Part shown: positions 6,879-14,319 of the stretch, in pieces
Numbering within the stretch: position 1 is the stretch's first letter
Layout: each line of letters starts with the position of its first letter
The notes under the pieces: generated by a model
Seen by the model: the letters and a program-made list of their open reading frames with translations, nothing else
What the model was told of the DNA's origin: nothing
The model's database searches: none
Translations under genes and position numbers: made by a program
From: an uncultured Oscillospiraceae bacterium
GTDB lineage: Bacteria; Bacillota_A; Clostridia; Oscillospirales; Oscillospiraceae
Direction: 5' to 3'
Assembly (NCBI GenBank): GCA_900762245.1
Contig: CAAFFR010000135.1
Coordinates: 1-24,172 of the forward strand
Length of the DNA: 24,172 bases

Positions 6879-8072
6879 ATGGACAAGATTCGTTATGGTA
6901 TCATCGGTTTCGGCGCACAGGGTAGCTCCTACGTCAACATTCTGACCGGCACCCCCGCTTTCCCCGGCTTCCCCGCCGCTGCTATCCCCGCTCACTGCGA
7001 GCTGGGCGCCATCTGTGATACCGACCCCGCTAAGCGCGAGGCTGCTGCTGCCAAGTTCCCCAACGTCCCCGTTTACGAGGATTACAAGGATATGATCGCT
7101 TCCGGCAACGTTGATGCCGTCATCACCACCGTTCCTCACTACCTGCACCACGAGATCGCTATCTACGCTCTGGAGCATGGCATGCATGTCATCGGTGAGA
7201 AGCCCGCCGGTGTCCGTGCTTCCGACGTTCAGAAGATGCTGGACTGCGCTGCTGCGCATCCCGAAGTCAAGCTGGGCATCATGTTCAACCAGAGAACCAA
7301 CAAGCTGTACCAGAAGATCCGTGAGATCGTTGCTTCCGGCGAGCTGGGCGAGATCCGCCGCTCCAACTGGATCATCAACACCTGGTGGCGTCCCGACTCC
7401 TACTACGCACAGTCCGCATGGCGTGCAACCTGGGGCGGCGAAGGCGGCGGCGTCCTGGTCAACCAGGCTCCCCACCAGCTGGACCTGTGGCAGTGGATCT
7501 GCGGCACTCCCGTGGAAGTCACTTCCGTGAACATCAACGGTGCTCACCGTAACATCGACGTTGAGAACGACGTTACCATCGTCACCAAGTACGCCAACGG
7601 CGCTACCGGCTCCTTCATCACCTGCACCCACGACGCTATCGGCACCGACCGTCTGGAGATCGACTTCTCCGCCGGTAAGATCGTTGTCGAGAACAGCCAG
7701 AAGGCTACCGTCTACAAGATGCGCAAGTCCGAGCCCGAGATGAACGCTACCATGGACATGATGGCAGTTGCTATGCTGACCCGTTCCAACTCCTCCGGCG
7801 GCGGCCTGTACGACATCGAAGAGTTCGAGAACAACGATGCTTGGGGCGTCCAGCACGGCACCGTTATGGCCAACTTCGCTTCCCACGTTCTGTTCGGCAC
7901 CGAGCTGCTGGCTCCCGGCGCTGACGGCATCATGGGCGTCCGCCTGGCCAACGCTTCTCAGCTGTCCGCATGGACCGGCAAGACCGTTTCCTACCCCTGC
8001 AACGAGGAAGAGTACAACGCTGAGCTGAACAAGCTGATCGCAGCTGAAGGCAAGTTCCCCGTCCGTGACTAA
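6879..8072 (+). CDS. Gfo/Idh/MocA family oxidoreductase (first)
   Basis: NAD(P)-dependent dehydrogenase of the glucose-fructose oxidoreductase / inositol dehydrogenase / MocA family, 397 residues. The Rossmann dinucleotide motif is near the N terminus (GIIGFGAQGSS, about residues 7-17), the family EKP catalytic triplet is at 107-109 (GEKPAG), and NQAPHQLDL follows with the conserved His at about 199. The start is the ATG at 6879 after AAGGAG (6864-6869). Known relatives oxidise inositol, free sugars or position 3 of glycosides. The flanking TIM-barrel epimerases fit oxidation followed by epimerisation or elimination. It is longer than the second dehydrogenase (334 residues), the extra length being mainly in the C-terminal domain around residues 285-350. 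Substrate unknown. Confidence 0.9.
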   Translation: MDKIRYGIIGFGAQGSSYVNILTGTPAFPGFPAAAIPAHCELGAICDTDPAKREAAAAKFPNVPVYEDYKDMIASGNVDAVITTVPHYLHHEIAIYALEHGMHVIGEKPAGVRASDVQKMLDCAAAHPEVKLGIMFNQRTNKLYQKIREIVASGELGEIRRSNWIINTWWRPDSYYAQSAWRATWGGEGGGVLVNQAPHQLDLWQWICGTPVEVTSVNINGAHRNIDVENDVTIVTKYANGATGSFITCTHDAIGTDRLEIDFSAGKIVVENSQKATVYKMRKSEPEMNATMDMMAVAMLTRSNSSGGGLYDIEEFENNDAWGVQHGTVMANFASHVLFGTELLAPGADGIMGVRLANASQLSAWTGKTVSYPCNEEEYNAELNKLIAAEGKFPVRD

Positions 8073-8125
8073 TTCTGAAACCATACATCCAAATCAACTG
8101 CAGAATCCTCCGGAAAACAGCTGAT

Positions 8126-8252
8126 CCTTGCCTCCCTCTTTGAGGGAGGTGGCAAAAATCTTTGATTTTTGGCGGAGGGAGTGTCCTGTCTTAAGAAGCA
8201 CACTCCCCCAGTCACCGCCGCAGGCGGTGCCAGCCCCCTCAGAGAGGGGGCC
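8126..8252 (+). repeat. Five-hairpin intergenic element, copy 2
   Basis: In order: cctccctc-ttt-gagggagg; slot A aaaaatc-ttt-gattttt; central gggagtg...cactccc; slot B accgcc-gca-ggcggt; gccccctc-aga-gagggggc. Fixed boxes ggtggc, ggcggagg, cagtc and tgccagc separate the hairpins. It lies between the two dehydrogenase genes. Confidence 0.88.
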
Positions 8253-8308
8253 GGGATAGATGCCGCTCGGATTTCTCCTTTGATTTTCTATGGTAATACA
8301 ATTTCCGG

Positions 8309-8336
8309 CCTGCGGCGGCTTTCCTGTCGCCGCAGG
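8309..8336 (+). other. GC-rich hairpin in the leader of the second dehydrogenase gene
   Basis: The 9-bp stem cctgcggcg / cgccgcagg with a 10-nt loop ends 13 bases before the ribosome site AAGGAG (8350-8355). Only three T residues follow, so it is not a convincing terminator. It may be an attenuator, an mRNA processing or stability hairpin, or chance. Confidence 0.4.
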
Positions 8337-8363
8337 TTTCGGTATAAATAAGGAGAATTTGCT

Positions 8364-9368
8364 ATGATGAAGGCTGCTATTGTCGGCTTTGGCACCATCT
8401 CCATTGTCCATATCGATGCCATCGCTTCCAACCCTGGCATGGAGCTGGTTGCGATCTGCGATATCAATGAAGAGCTGGCCGCCAAGGTCCCTGCCGGTGT
8501 GAAGTTCTACACCGACTACAAGAAGATGTGTGAGGAAGTCAGGCCTGACGTCGTCCACAATCTGCTGCCCCATTACCTGCACTACCCTGTCACCAAGGAA
8601 TTGGTAGAAATGGGCTTCAACGTCTTCTGTGAAAAGCCCATCGCCCTGAACACCAAGGAAGCCGAGCAGTTCTGCGCCCTGGAAAAAGCCCACCCCGAAG
8701 TCAAGATCGGCGTGTGCCTGCAGAACCGTATGAACGAGACCACCGAAGCCCTGAAGGCAATCATTGACTCCGGTGAGTACGGCAAGATCGTCGGCATCCG
8801 CGGCTTCGTGCCCTGGCGCCGCGATAAGGAATACTACGATGCCCAGCCCTGGCGCGGCAAGTGGAAGTATGCCGGCGGCGGTTCCATGATCAACCAGTCC
8901 CTGCATACTCTGGACCTGCTGTACTTCCTGGGCGGCGACATTGCCAGACTCCACGCTGTGGTAGGCCAGACCAATGAGTATCCCGAAGTCGAAGTCGAAG
9001 GCGATATCATCGCCCGTCTGGAGTTTGCCAACGGTGCCAACGGCCTGTTCTTCGCCACCAACAACAACTGGACCAACGAATCTGTCCAGATCCGCGTGGC
9101 CATGGAAAAGGGTATCTTCCACATCGAAGACAACACCCTGTTCAAGATCGAATCTGACAGTTCCCGCACCGTCATCTGCAAGGCCCCCAAGCTGGAAGGC
9201 ATTAAGTTCTACTACGGTGCTTCCCATACCCGCCTGGTGGCCCGGTTCTACGAGGCTGTCAAAAACAATACCGATGACTACATCCACATCAGCGAGGGCG
9301 CTATGATCGTCCGCCTGATGGATTCCATCTTCCGTTCCAGCAACACCGGCCGTCTGGTGGAAGTGTAA
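8364..9368 (+). CDS. Gfo/Idh/MocA family oxidoreductase (second)
   Basis: Second NAD(P)-dependent dehydrogenase of the family, 334 residues, close to the usual length. It has the Rossmann motif AIVGFGTIS near residue 5, the EKP triplet at 90-92 (FCEKPIAL), and GGGSMINQSLHTLDLL with the conserved His at 181 and Asp at 184. The start is ATG at 8364 (ATG-ATG; the second at 8367 is also possible), eight bases after AAGGAG. It shares the NQ..H.LDL catalytic-loop pattern with the dehydrogenase at 6879 but is clearly a different subfamily, not a recent duplicate. Paired dehydrogenases of this family often act at the two ends of one oxidation/epimerisation/reduction sequence. Substrate unknown. Confidence 0.9.
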   Translation: MMKAAIVGFGTISIVHIDAIASNPGMELVAICDINEELAAKVPAGVKFYTDYKKMCEEVRPDVVHNLLPHYLHYPVTKELVEMGFNVFCEKPIALNTKEAEQFCALEKAHPEVKIGVCLQNRMNETTEALKAIIDSGEYGKIVGIRGFVPWRRDKEYYDAQPWRGKWKYAGGGSMINQSLHTLDLLYFLGGDIARLHAVVGQTNEYPEVEVEGDIIARLEFANGANGLFFATNNNWTNESVQIRVAMEKGIFHIEDNTLFKIESDSSRTVICKAPKLEGIKFYYGASHTRLVARFYEAVKNNTDDYIHISEGAMIVRLMDSIFRSSNTGRLVEV

Positions 9369-9371
9369 TAC

Positions 9372-9487
9372 TTGCCTCCCTCTTTGAGGGAGGTGGCCCG
9401 CCAAAGGCGGGTCGGAGGGAGTGTCCTGACATAACACACTCCCCCAGTCATGGCTTTCGCCATGCCAGCCCCCTCAGAGAGGGGGCC
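9372..9487 (+). repeat. Five-hairpin intergenic element, copy 3
   Basis: Same layout as copy 2, but with slot A cccgcc-aaa-ggcggg and slot B atggc-tttc-gccat. Both slots differ completely in sequence from copy 2 while staying self-complementary. It begins three bases after the stop of the second dehydrogenase and ends 34 bases before the next start. Confidence 0.88.
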
Positions 9488-9520
9488 GAGATAAAATCAA
9501 TTTTTAAGGAGTGTATTCCC

Positions 9521-10402
9521 ATGAGCAAAAAAGGTTTGATCGGCGTTCAGATGTCCACCATCGCCCCTGCCAAGATGCCCAGCTTTGAGCCCTTCGAGGT
9601 TATGGGCCGCCTGACCGATATCGGCTTCCACTGCGCAGAAGTTTCCCAGGTTCCCATGACCGCTGAGAACGTTGCCGGTTTCCGCCGCGCCATCGATGAG
9701 CTGAACTTCAACATCTCCTCCCTGACCGCTTCCATCTCCCCCATGGTCCCCGGTATGCCCGGCGAGTACCTGTCCAACCCCGATGATTACAAGAAGTACA
9801 TCGATGATGCCCGCGCTCTGAGCTGCGACATGTTCCGTATCGGCATGATGCCCATGAACGCCATCGGTGACGTACAGAAGTGCATCGACTTTGCTAAGGA
9901 GGCTGAGGAGTACTGCCTGAAGCTGAAGGAAGACGGCATCGACCTGTACTACCACAACCATCACATCGAGTTCATGAAGCTGGAGAACGGCAAGTACCTG
10001 CTGGACGTCCTGCGCGAGAACGCTCCCCACATGGGCTTCGAGCTGGATACCCACTGGATTCATCGCGGCGGCGAGAACCCCGTTGAGTTCATCAAGAAGT
10101 ACGCCGGCTCCGTCCGTCTGCTGCACCTGAAGGACTACAAGATCGCCAACGTTGAGATGCCCGACATGAGCAAGGGCTTCGACATGAAGGCTTTCGCTAA
10201 CGCATTCTTCGCACAGCCCGTCCGCTTTGCTGAGCTGGGCGCAGGCTCCCTGCCCCTGAAGGCCTGCATCGAGGCCGGTCTGGCTGGCGGCGCAGAGTAC
10301 TTCCTGATCGAGCAGGACGACTCCTACGGCCGCGATCCCTTCGACTGCCTGAAGGATTCCCGCGATCACCTGATTTCTCTGGGCTACGCCGACTGGTTCT
10401 AA
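9521..10402 (+). CDS. Sugar phosphate isomerase/epimerase family protein (second)
   Basis: TIM-barrel AP_endonuc_2 protein of 293 residues. Likely metal and catalytic residues are H145-N-H147-H148 with E150 (YYHNHHIEF), D176 (GFELDTHW), H202 (LLHLKDYK) and E264 (FLIEQDDS). The HNHxxEF motif differs from the HEN motif of the first epimerase, so the two probably have different substrates or reactions. The motif style is common in keto-sugar epimerases of the YcjR/IolE type and in unassigned gut proteins. The start is the ATG at 9521 after AAGGAG, with the immediate context attcccATG shared with the genes at 5793 and 10597. A terminator follows, closing this transcription unit before uxaC. Confidence 0.85.
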   Translation: MSKKGLIGVQMSTIAPAKMPSFEPFEVMGRLTDIGFHCAEVSQVPMTAENVAGFRRAIDELNFNISSLTASISPMVPGMPGEYLSNPDDYKKYIDDARALSCDMFRIGMMPMNAIGDVQKCIDFAKEAEEYCLKLKEDGIDLYYHNHHIEFMKLENGKYLLDVLRENAPHMGFELDTHWIHRGGENPVEFIKKYAGSVRLLHLKDYKIANVEMPDMSKGFDMKAFANAFFAQPVRFAELGAGSLPLKACIEAGLAGGAEYFLIEQDDSYGRDPFDCLKDSRDHLISLGYADWF

Positions 10403-10420
10403 TTTCCCCATATTCCCTGC

Positions 10421-10455
10421 GGCCCGCTGCGACAAAACGCGGCGGGCCCTTTTTT
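10421..10455 (+). terminator. Intrinsic terminator after the second epimerase gene
   Basis: The 11-bp stem ggcccgctgcg / cgcggcgggcc (one G-T wobble) encloses an acaaaa loop and is followed by cc and six T. It separates the four-gene set from uxaC. Confidence 0.9.
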
Positions 10456-10505
10456 GTTTTTACGATGTCATTGGGCAAACTTTTTGCAAAATAGCAAAAA
10501 ATGAT

Positions 10506-10533
10506 TTGCTTTTTCACTCATTCCTTGTATAAT
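10506..10533 (+). promoter_or_regulatory. Promoter of uxaC
   Basis: TTGCTT (10506-10511), 16-bp spacer, TATAAT (10528-10533); a second overlapping TATAAT is at 10533-10538. Downstream, cgcggttcctcgcg (about 10549-10562) makes a short inverted repeat flanked by gattc words, a possible operator. Confidence 0.7.
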
Positions 10534-10596
10534 ATAATTACAATGATTCGCGGTTCCTCGCGATTCAAATATAGTATTTGAAAGAGGTTGATTCCC

Positions 10597-12000
10597 ATGA
10601 AGCAGTTTATGGATAAGGACTTCCTGCTGTCCACCGAGACCGCTAAGCGGCTGTATCACGATTACGCATCCAAGATGCCCATTCTGGACTACCACTGCCA
10701 TATCAATCCCCAGGAGATCTGGGAGGACCGCAAGTTCGAGAACATCACCCAGGTTTGGCTGGGCGGTGACCACTACAAGTGGCGCGTTATGCGCGGCAAC
10801 GGTGTGGAAGAGAAGTACATCACCGGTGACGCATCCGACCGCGAGAAGTTCCAGAAGTTCGCTGAGTCCCTGCCCAAGTGCATCGGCAACCCCATGTACC
10901 ACTGGTGCCATCTGGAGCTGCAGCGCTACTTCGGCTACTACGGTGTCCTGAACGGCGACACCGCTGAAGAAGTCTGGAACCTGGCTAACGACAAGCTGCG
11001 CAACGACCCCTCCATGACCGCCCGCGGCCTGGTCAAGCAGTCCAATGTTTACATGGTCGGCACTACCGACGATCCTATCGATTCTCTGGAATGGCACGCC
11101 AAGATTGCTGCCGATCCCACCATGGAGACCAAAGTCTGCCCCTCCTTCCGTCCCGACAAGGCTCTGGACATTGAGAAGGCTACCTTCGTTGACTACATCC
11201 ACAAGCTGGAAGAAGTCGTTGGCTTCGAGTTCCACTGCATCAAGTGCGTGAAGAAGGCTCTGACTCAGCGGATTGAGCATTTCTACAACAACGGCTGTAA
11301 GGCTACCGACCACGGTCTGGGCTACGTTCCCTACGTGGAGGCTACCGACGAAGAGCTGACCGCCATCTTCAAGAAGGGCATGGCCGGCGAAGCTCTGACC
11401 AAGACCGAGATCGACGCTTACAAGACTGCTCTGCTGCTGCACTGCGGCCGTGAGTACGCAAAGCGCGGCATGGTCATGCAGATCCACTTCTCCTGCCTGC
11501 GTAACACCAACGCTGCCATGTTCCAGAAGCTGGGCCCCGACACCGGTTTCGACTGCATCGCCATCACTGACTCCGGCGAGGCTCTGACCAAGGTCATGTC
11601 CAAGCTGTACGAGGAGAACCTGCTGCCCAAGACCATCCTGTACTCCCTGAATCCCGGCGACAACGCTCAGCTGGGCACCTTCCTGGGCGCTTTCCAGGGT
11701 CCCGAGGTCCCCGGTAAGATCCAGCACGGTTCCGGCTGGTGGTTCAACGACACCAAGACCGGCATGATCGAGCAGATGACCAGCCTGGCCAACCTGGGCC
11801 TGCTGGGCAACTTCATCGGTATGCTGACCGACTCCCGCTCCTTCCTGTCCTACACCCGTCACGAGTATTTCCGCCGCATTATGTGCAACCTGATCGGCGG
11901 CTGGGTTGAGAACGGTGAGTATCCCGCTGACATGGCTGCTCTGGGCCAGATGGTTCAGGACATCGCCTCCAACAACGCAAAGCGTTACTTCGGCGTATAA
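10597..12000 (+). CDS. uxaC: Uronate (glucuronate/galacturonate) isomerase
   Basis: UxaC isomerises D-glucuronate to D-fructuronate and D-galacturonate to D-tagaturonate, the entry step of hexuronate catabolism. It has 467 residues, typical for the family, which belongs to the amidohydrolase-like fold. The N-terminal metal motif YHCHINPQEI (HxH) is present, MQIHFSCLRNTN lies mid-protein, and the highly conserved TDSRSFLSYTRHEYFRRI is near the C terminus. The start is the ATG at 10597, nine bases after AAAGAGG. It has its own promoter and terminator, so it can be expressed apart from the four upstream genes. The usual partners (uxaB, uxuA, kdgK, kdgA) are not in the window and must lie elsewhere if the route is complete. 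Codon bias is strong. Confidence 0.95.
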   Translation: MKQFMDKDFLLSTETAKRLYHDYASKMPILDYHCHINPQEIWEDRKFENITQVWLGGDHYKWRVMRGNGVEEKYITGDASDREKFQKFAESLPKCIGNPMYHWCHLELQRYFGYYGVLNGDTAEEVWNLANDKLRNDPSMTARGLVKQSNVYMVGTTDDPIDSLEWHAKIAADPTMETKVCPSFRPDKALDIEKATFVDYIHKLEEVVGFEFHCIKCVKKALTQRIEHFYNNGCKATDHGLGYVPYVEATDEELTAIFKKGMAGEALTKTEIDAYKTALLLHCGREYAKRGMVMQIHFSCLRNTNAAMFQKLGPDTGFDCIAITDSGEALTKVMSKLYEENLLPKTILYSLNPGDNAQLGTFLGAFQGPEVPGKIQHGSGWWFNDTKTGMIEQMTSLANLGLLGNFIGMLTDSRSFLSYTRHEYFRRIMCNLIGGWVENGEYPADMAALGQMVQDIASNNAKRYFGV

Positions 12001-12090
12001 ATCGGCAGGGCCGATAGCCAATGCGTGCTCGGTGCTATGCGTATCGTTACTTCCCTGACCCGCTCGGTATCGTCCCATTTTCCAAAAATA

Positions 12091-12120
12091 AGCGGTATCC
12101 GGTTCGCCGGATGCCGCTTT
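12091..12120 (+). terminator. Terminator-like hairpin after uxaC
   Basis: The stem agcggtatccgg / ccggatgccgct has a TTCG tetraloop (12103-12106). The T-tract is only three long, so readthrough into pcp is plausible; I see no clear separate promoter for pcp. The 12001-12090 trailer before it carries the hairpin atcggc-agg-gccgat and repeated cgttac/cggtatcg words. Confidence 0.7.
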
Positions 12121-12142
12121 CCATTCTTGCAGAGGATATTCT

Positions 12143-12766
12143 ATGAAACTTCTCTTAACTGCCTTTGATCCCTTTGGCGGGGGTACCATCAATCCTGCTC
12201 TGGAAGCGGTGAAGCTGGTGGGCGTGGTTGCCAGGGTTGACATAATCAAGTTGGAGGTTCCCACGGTCTTTGGCACCTCGGTGGACACCGTTATCTCTGC
12301 CATCGAAAAGCACCTCCCTGACGCGGTACTGTGCGTCGGGCAAGCCGGTGGCCGGGCGGGACTGACTCCGGAGCGCGTTGCCATCAACATTGACGACGCC
12401 CGGATTCCCGACAACGAAGGCCATCAGCCTGTGGACCGTCCCATCGCCGCGGAGGGACCTGCCGCCTACTTTTCCACCCTGCCTGTCAAGGCCATGACTG
12501 CCGCCATCCGGCAGGCCGGGCTGCCGTCCGACCTGTCCAACACCGCTGGCACCTTTGTCTGCAACCATCTGATGTACGGTGTCCTGCACCATCTGGCGAA
12601 GCATCATCCCGCCATCCGGGCCGGTTTTCTCCATGTCCCCTTCCTGCCTCAGCAAGGAAGCCCCTCGCTCCCTCTGGAGGACATCGCAAGGGGCATCGAA
12701 GCCGCCATCGCCGCTATCCGGGACAACGGGAATGATATTTTCAGTATAGAAGGAACAATACACTAA
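12143..12766 (+). CDS. pcp: Pyroglutamyl-peptidase I (peptidase family C15)
   Basis: Cytoplasmic cysteine peptidase that removes N-terminal pyroglutamate from peptides. It has 207 residues, near the usual 200-215. The catalytic triad is E77 ([19 protein letters not shown]), C140 ([12 protein letters not shown]) and H164 ([11 protein letters not shown]), all in family context. The start is the ATG at 12143 after AGAGGA. It is downstream of uxaC and convergent with the MFS gene, the two being separated by a 30-bp palindrome. Its codon use (CGG, mixed third bases) differs from the preceding catabolic genes. The link to them is positional only. Confidence 0.95.
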   Translation: MKLLLTAFDPFGGGTINPALEAVKLVGVVARVDIIKLEVPTVFGTSVDTVISAIEKHLPDAVLCVGQAGGRAGLTPERVAINIDDARIPDNEGHQPVDRPIAAEGPAAYFSTLPVKAMTAAIRQAGLPSDLSNTAGTFVCNHLMYGVLHHLAKHHPAIRAGFLHVPFLPQQGSPSLPLEDIARGIEAAIAAIRDNGNDIFSIEGTIH

Positions 12767-12769
12767 TAA

Positions 12770-12799
12770 TGTAGGGCGGGGATACATCCCCGCCCTACA
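12770..12799. repeat. 30-bp GTAGGGCGGGG palindrome
   Basis: tgtagggcggggatacatccccgccctaca is an inverted repeat of 12-bp arms around a short atacat centre. It sits exactly between the convergent pcp and MFS genes and could act as a bidirectional terminator, although no T-run follows on either side. A near-identical copy is at 23778. Confidence 0.85.
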
Positions 12800-12810
12800 G
12801 ATATGTTTCC

Positions 12811-14097
12811 TTACTTTACCCGTTCCTTATTCAGCTGATCGGCCTTGCTGAAGAGGATGTAGCCGATCACAAAGAGCACCAGCAGGGATGCCACGGCGAT
12901 ATTCTCATTTTGCAGCTGGATACCGAAGACCTTAACAGACATACCGGCAGTCATCTGGCTCACCAGAGAAACCATGGTCAGGCCCACAAAGGAAGCGCCC
13001 TTGCCGAAAATATCCATAAGGCCATAGAATTCGCCGCTGCGCTCTGCGGGAATGATCTTGCCCAGGTAGCTGCGGCTCAGGGCCTGAATGCCGCCCTGGA
13101 ACATGCCCACGCAAACCGCCAGCACCCAGAACTGCCACTGGCTCACCAGGAAAATGCCGAAAATGTTAATACAGGTATAAGCGATGATGCAGATCTTGAT
13201 AAGCTTGCCTGCGTCATGCTTGGCAGACAGCCGACCGAACAGAATGGCACAGGGGAAGGCCACGATCTGGGTCACCAGCAGCGCCAGCAGCAGGCCCGTG
13301 GAATCCAGACCCAGGGCAGCACCGTAGGCGGTAGCCATGTCGATGATGGTATACACGCCATCAATAAAGAAGAAGAAACTCAGCAGATACAGGAAGATAT
13401 GCTTTTCCTTCCGCACATCCCGGAGGGTTCTTGCCAGCTGCCGGAAGGTATCCTTCACAGCGCTTTTTTCTGCCGTCACAAAGGCTGTCTGCTGATAATG
13501 CTTCAGCAGAGGCAGCGTGCAGCCCAGCCACCACAGGGCGATCAGCAGGAAGACAATGACCATGGCCGTGCCCATGGTCAGGCCAAAGGTATCCGGCATC
13601 AGCACAAGCAGCAGGCACACCACAAAGGGAATAACGGAACCGATGTAGCCGTAGGCATAGCCCATAGAGGAGATGGTGTCCATGCGGCTGTCCTCGGTGA
13701 CCTCCGTCAGCATGGAGTCATAGAAAATGATGCTGGAGGAATAGCCAACCCTTGCCAGCACAAACAGGCCCAAAAACACCAGCCAGTTGGATACAAGGCC
13801 CAGTGCCGCACAGCCCACAACGCCCACCGCCAGACACAGGGCAAAAATAAGCTTTTTAAAGCGGCGGTCTGCCAGCGTACCGCAGATAGGACCGATGACA
13901 GCCACCAAAATGGTCGCCAAAGAACCAGCGTAGCCCCAGTAGCTTAAGTACAGGTCTTCATTCACTCCGGCGGCACTGGCCAGAGAATTGAAGAAAATGG
14001 GGATCAGGGTGGATACCATCAGAATAAAAGCAGAGTTGCCGATATCGTAAAGAATCCAGCTTTTTTCCAGGGGTGTCAGTTTGAATCTCTCTTTCAT
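12811..14097 (-). CDS. MFS transporter, UMF1/Atg22-like family
   Basis: Inner-membrane major facilitator protein of 428 residues with about 12 hydrophobic segments. The N-terminal KSWILYDIGNSAFILMVST and the later FGKGASFVGLTMVSLVSQ resemble the UMF1 (Atg22-like) branch. Substrates of bacterial members are mostly unknown; the yeast relative exports amino acids from the vacuole. The start at 14097 has AGGAG eight bases upstream on the minus strand. The next minus-strand gene upstream is the phospholipase-like protein, separated by a palindromic repeat. It is not obviously the uptake system for the carbohydrate module, being convergent with pcp and on the other strand. Confidence 0.82.
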   Translation of the reverse strand: MKERFKLTPLEKSWILYDIGNSAFILMVSTLIPIFFNSLASAAGVNEDLYLSYWGYAGSLATILVAVIGPICGTLADRRFKKLIFALCLAVGVVGCAALGLVSNWLVFLGLFVLARVGYSSSIIFYDSMLTEVTEDSRMDTISSMGYAYGYIGSVIPFVVCLLLVLMPDTFGLTMGTAMVIVFLLIALWWLGCTLPLLKHYQQTAFVTAEKSAVKDTFRQLARTLRDVRKEKHIFLYLLSFFFFIDGVYTIIDMATAYGAALGLDSTGLLLALLVTQIVAFPCAILFGRLSAKHDAGKLIKICIIAYTCINIFGIFLVSQWQFWVLAVCVGMFQGGIQALSRSYLGKIIPAERSGEFYGLMDIFGKGASFVGLTMVSLVSQMTAGMSVKVFGIQLQNENIAVASLLVLFVIGYILFSKADQLNKERVK

Positions 14098-14158
14098 GTT
14101 TTCTCCTCTTTCTCTTAATGTGAAAATCGCAATTTATCGATGTGTATCGAACAACCCA

Positions 14159-14289
14159 TGTCATTGCGAGCCAGTGCGCACACTGGCGTGGCAATCCCCC
14201 GCAAGTTTCCGAAATGTATCCTTTTACGGTACTGCGCGGACCTTTGGAGGGGATTGCCACACCAGTCTGTGGACTGGTTCGCAATGACA
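14159..14289. repeat. TGTCATTGCG-type palindromic repeat, long form (copy C)
   Basis: The outer arms tgtcattgcga / tcgcaatgaca enclose gccagtg-cgca-cactggc and accagtc-tgtg-gactggt hairpins, with matching ggcaatcccc / ggggattgcc inner arms. The interior of about 45 bp is not shared with copy A. It lies between the two minus-strand genes. Confidence 0.88.
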
Positions 14290-14319
14290 TCTATCTTTTG
14301 GCAGCCCTATAATGCCCAT

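Noticed and set aside
10588..10596. TTG start for uxaC three codons upstream
   Set aside because: The TTG touches the AAAGAGG ribosome site, while the ATG at 10597 is correctly spaced and matches the family N terminus.
12001..12090. Small RNA or tRNA gene in the uxaC-pcp gap
   Set aside because: No cloverleaf, T-loop GTTCGA context or clear promoter; the hairpins are better explained as an mRNA trailer before a terminator.
12811..14097. MFS gene as the sugar importer of the catabolic module
   Set aside because: It belongs to the UMF1/Atg22-like branch, is on the opposite strand beyond pcp, and has different codon use; nothing ties it to sugar uptake.
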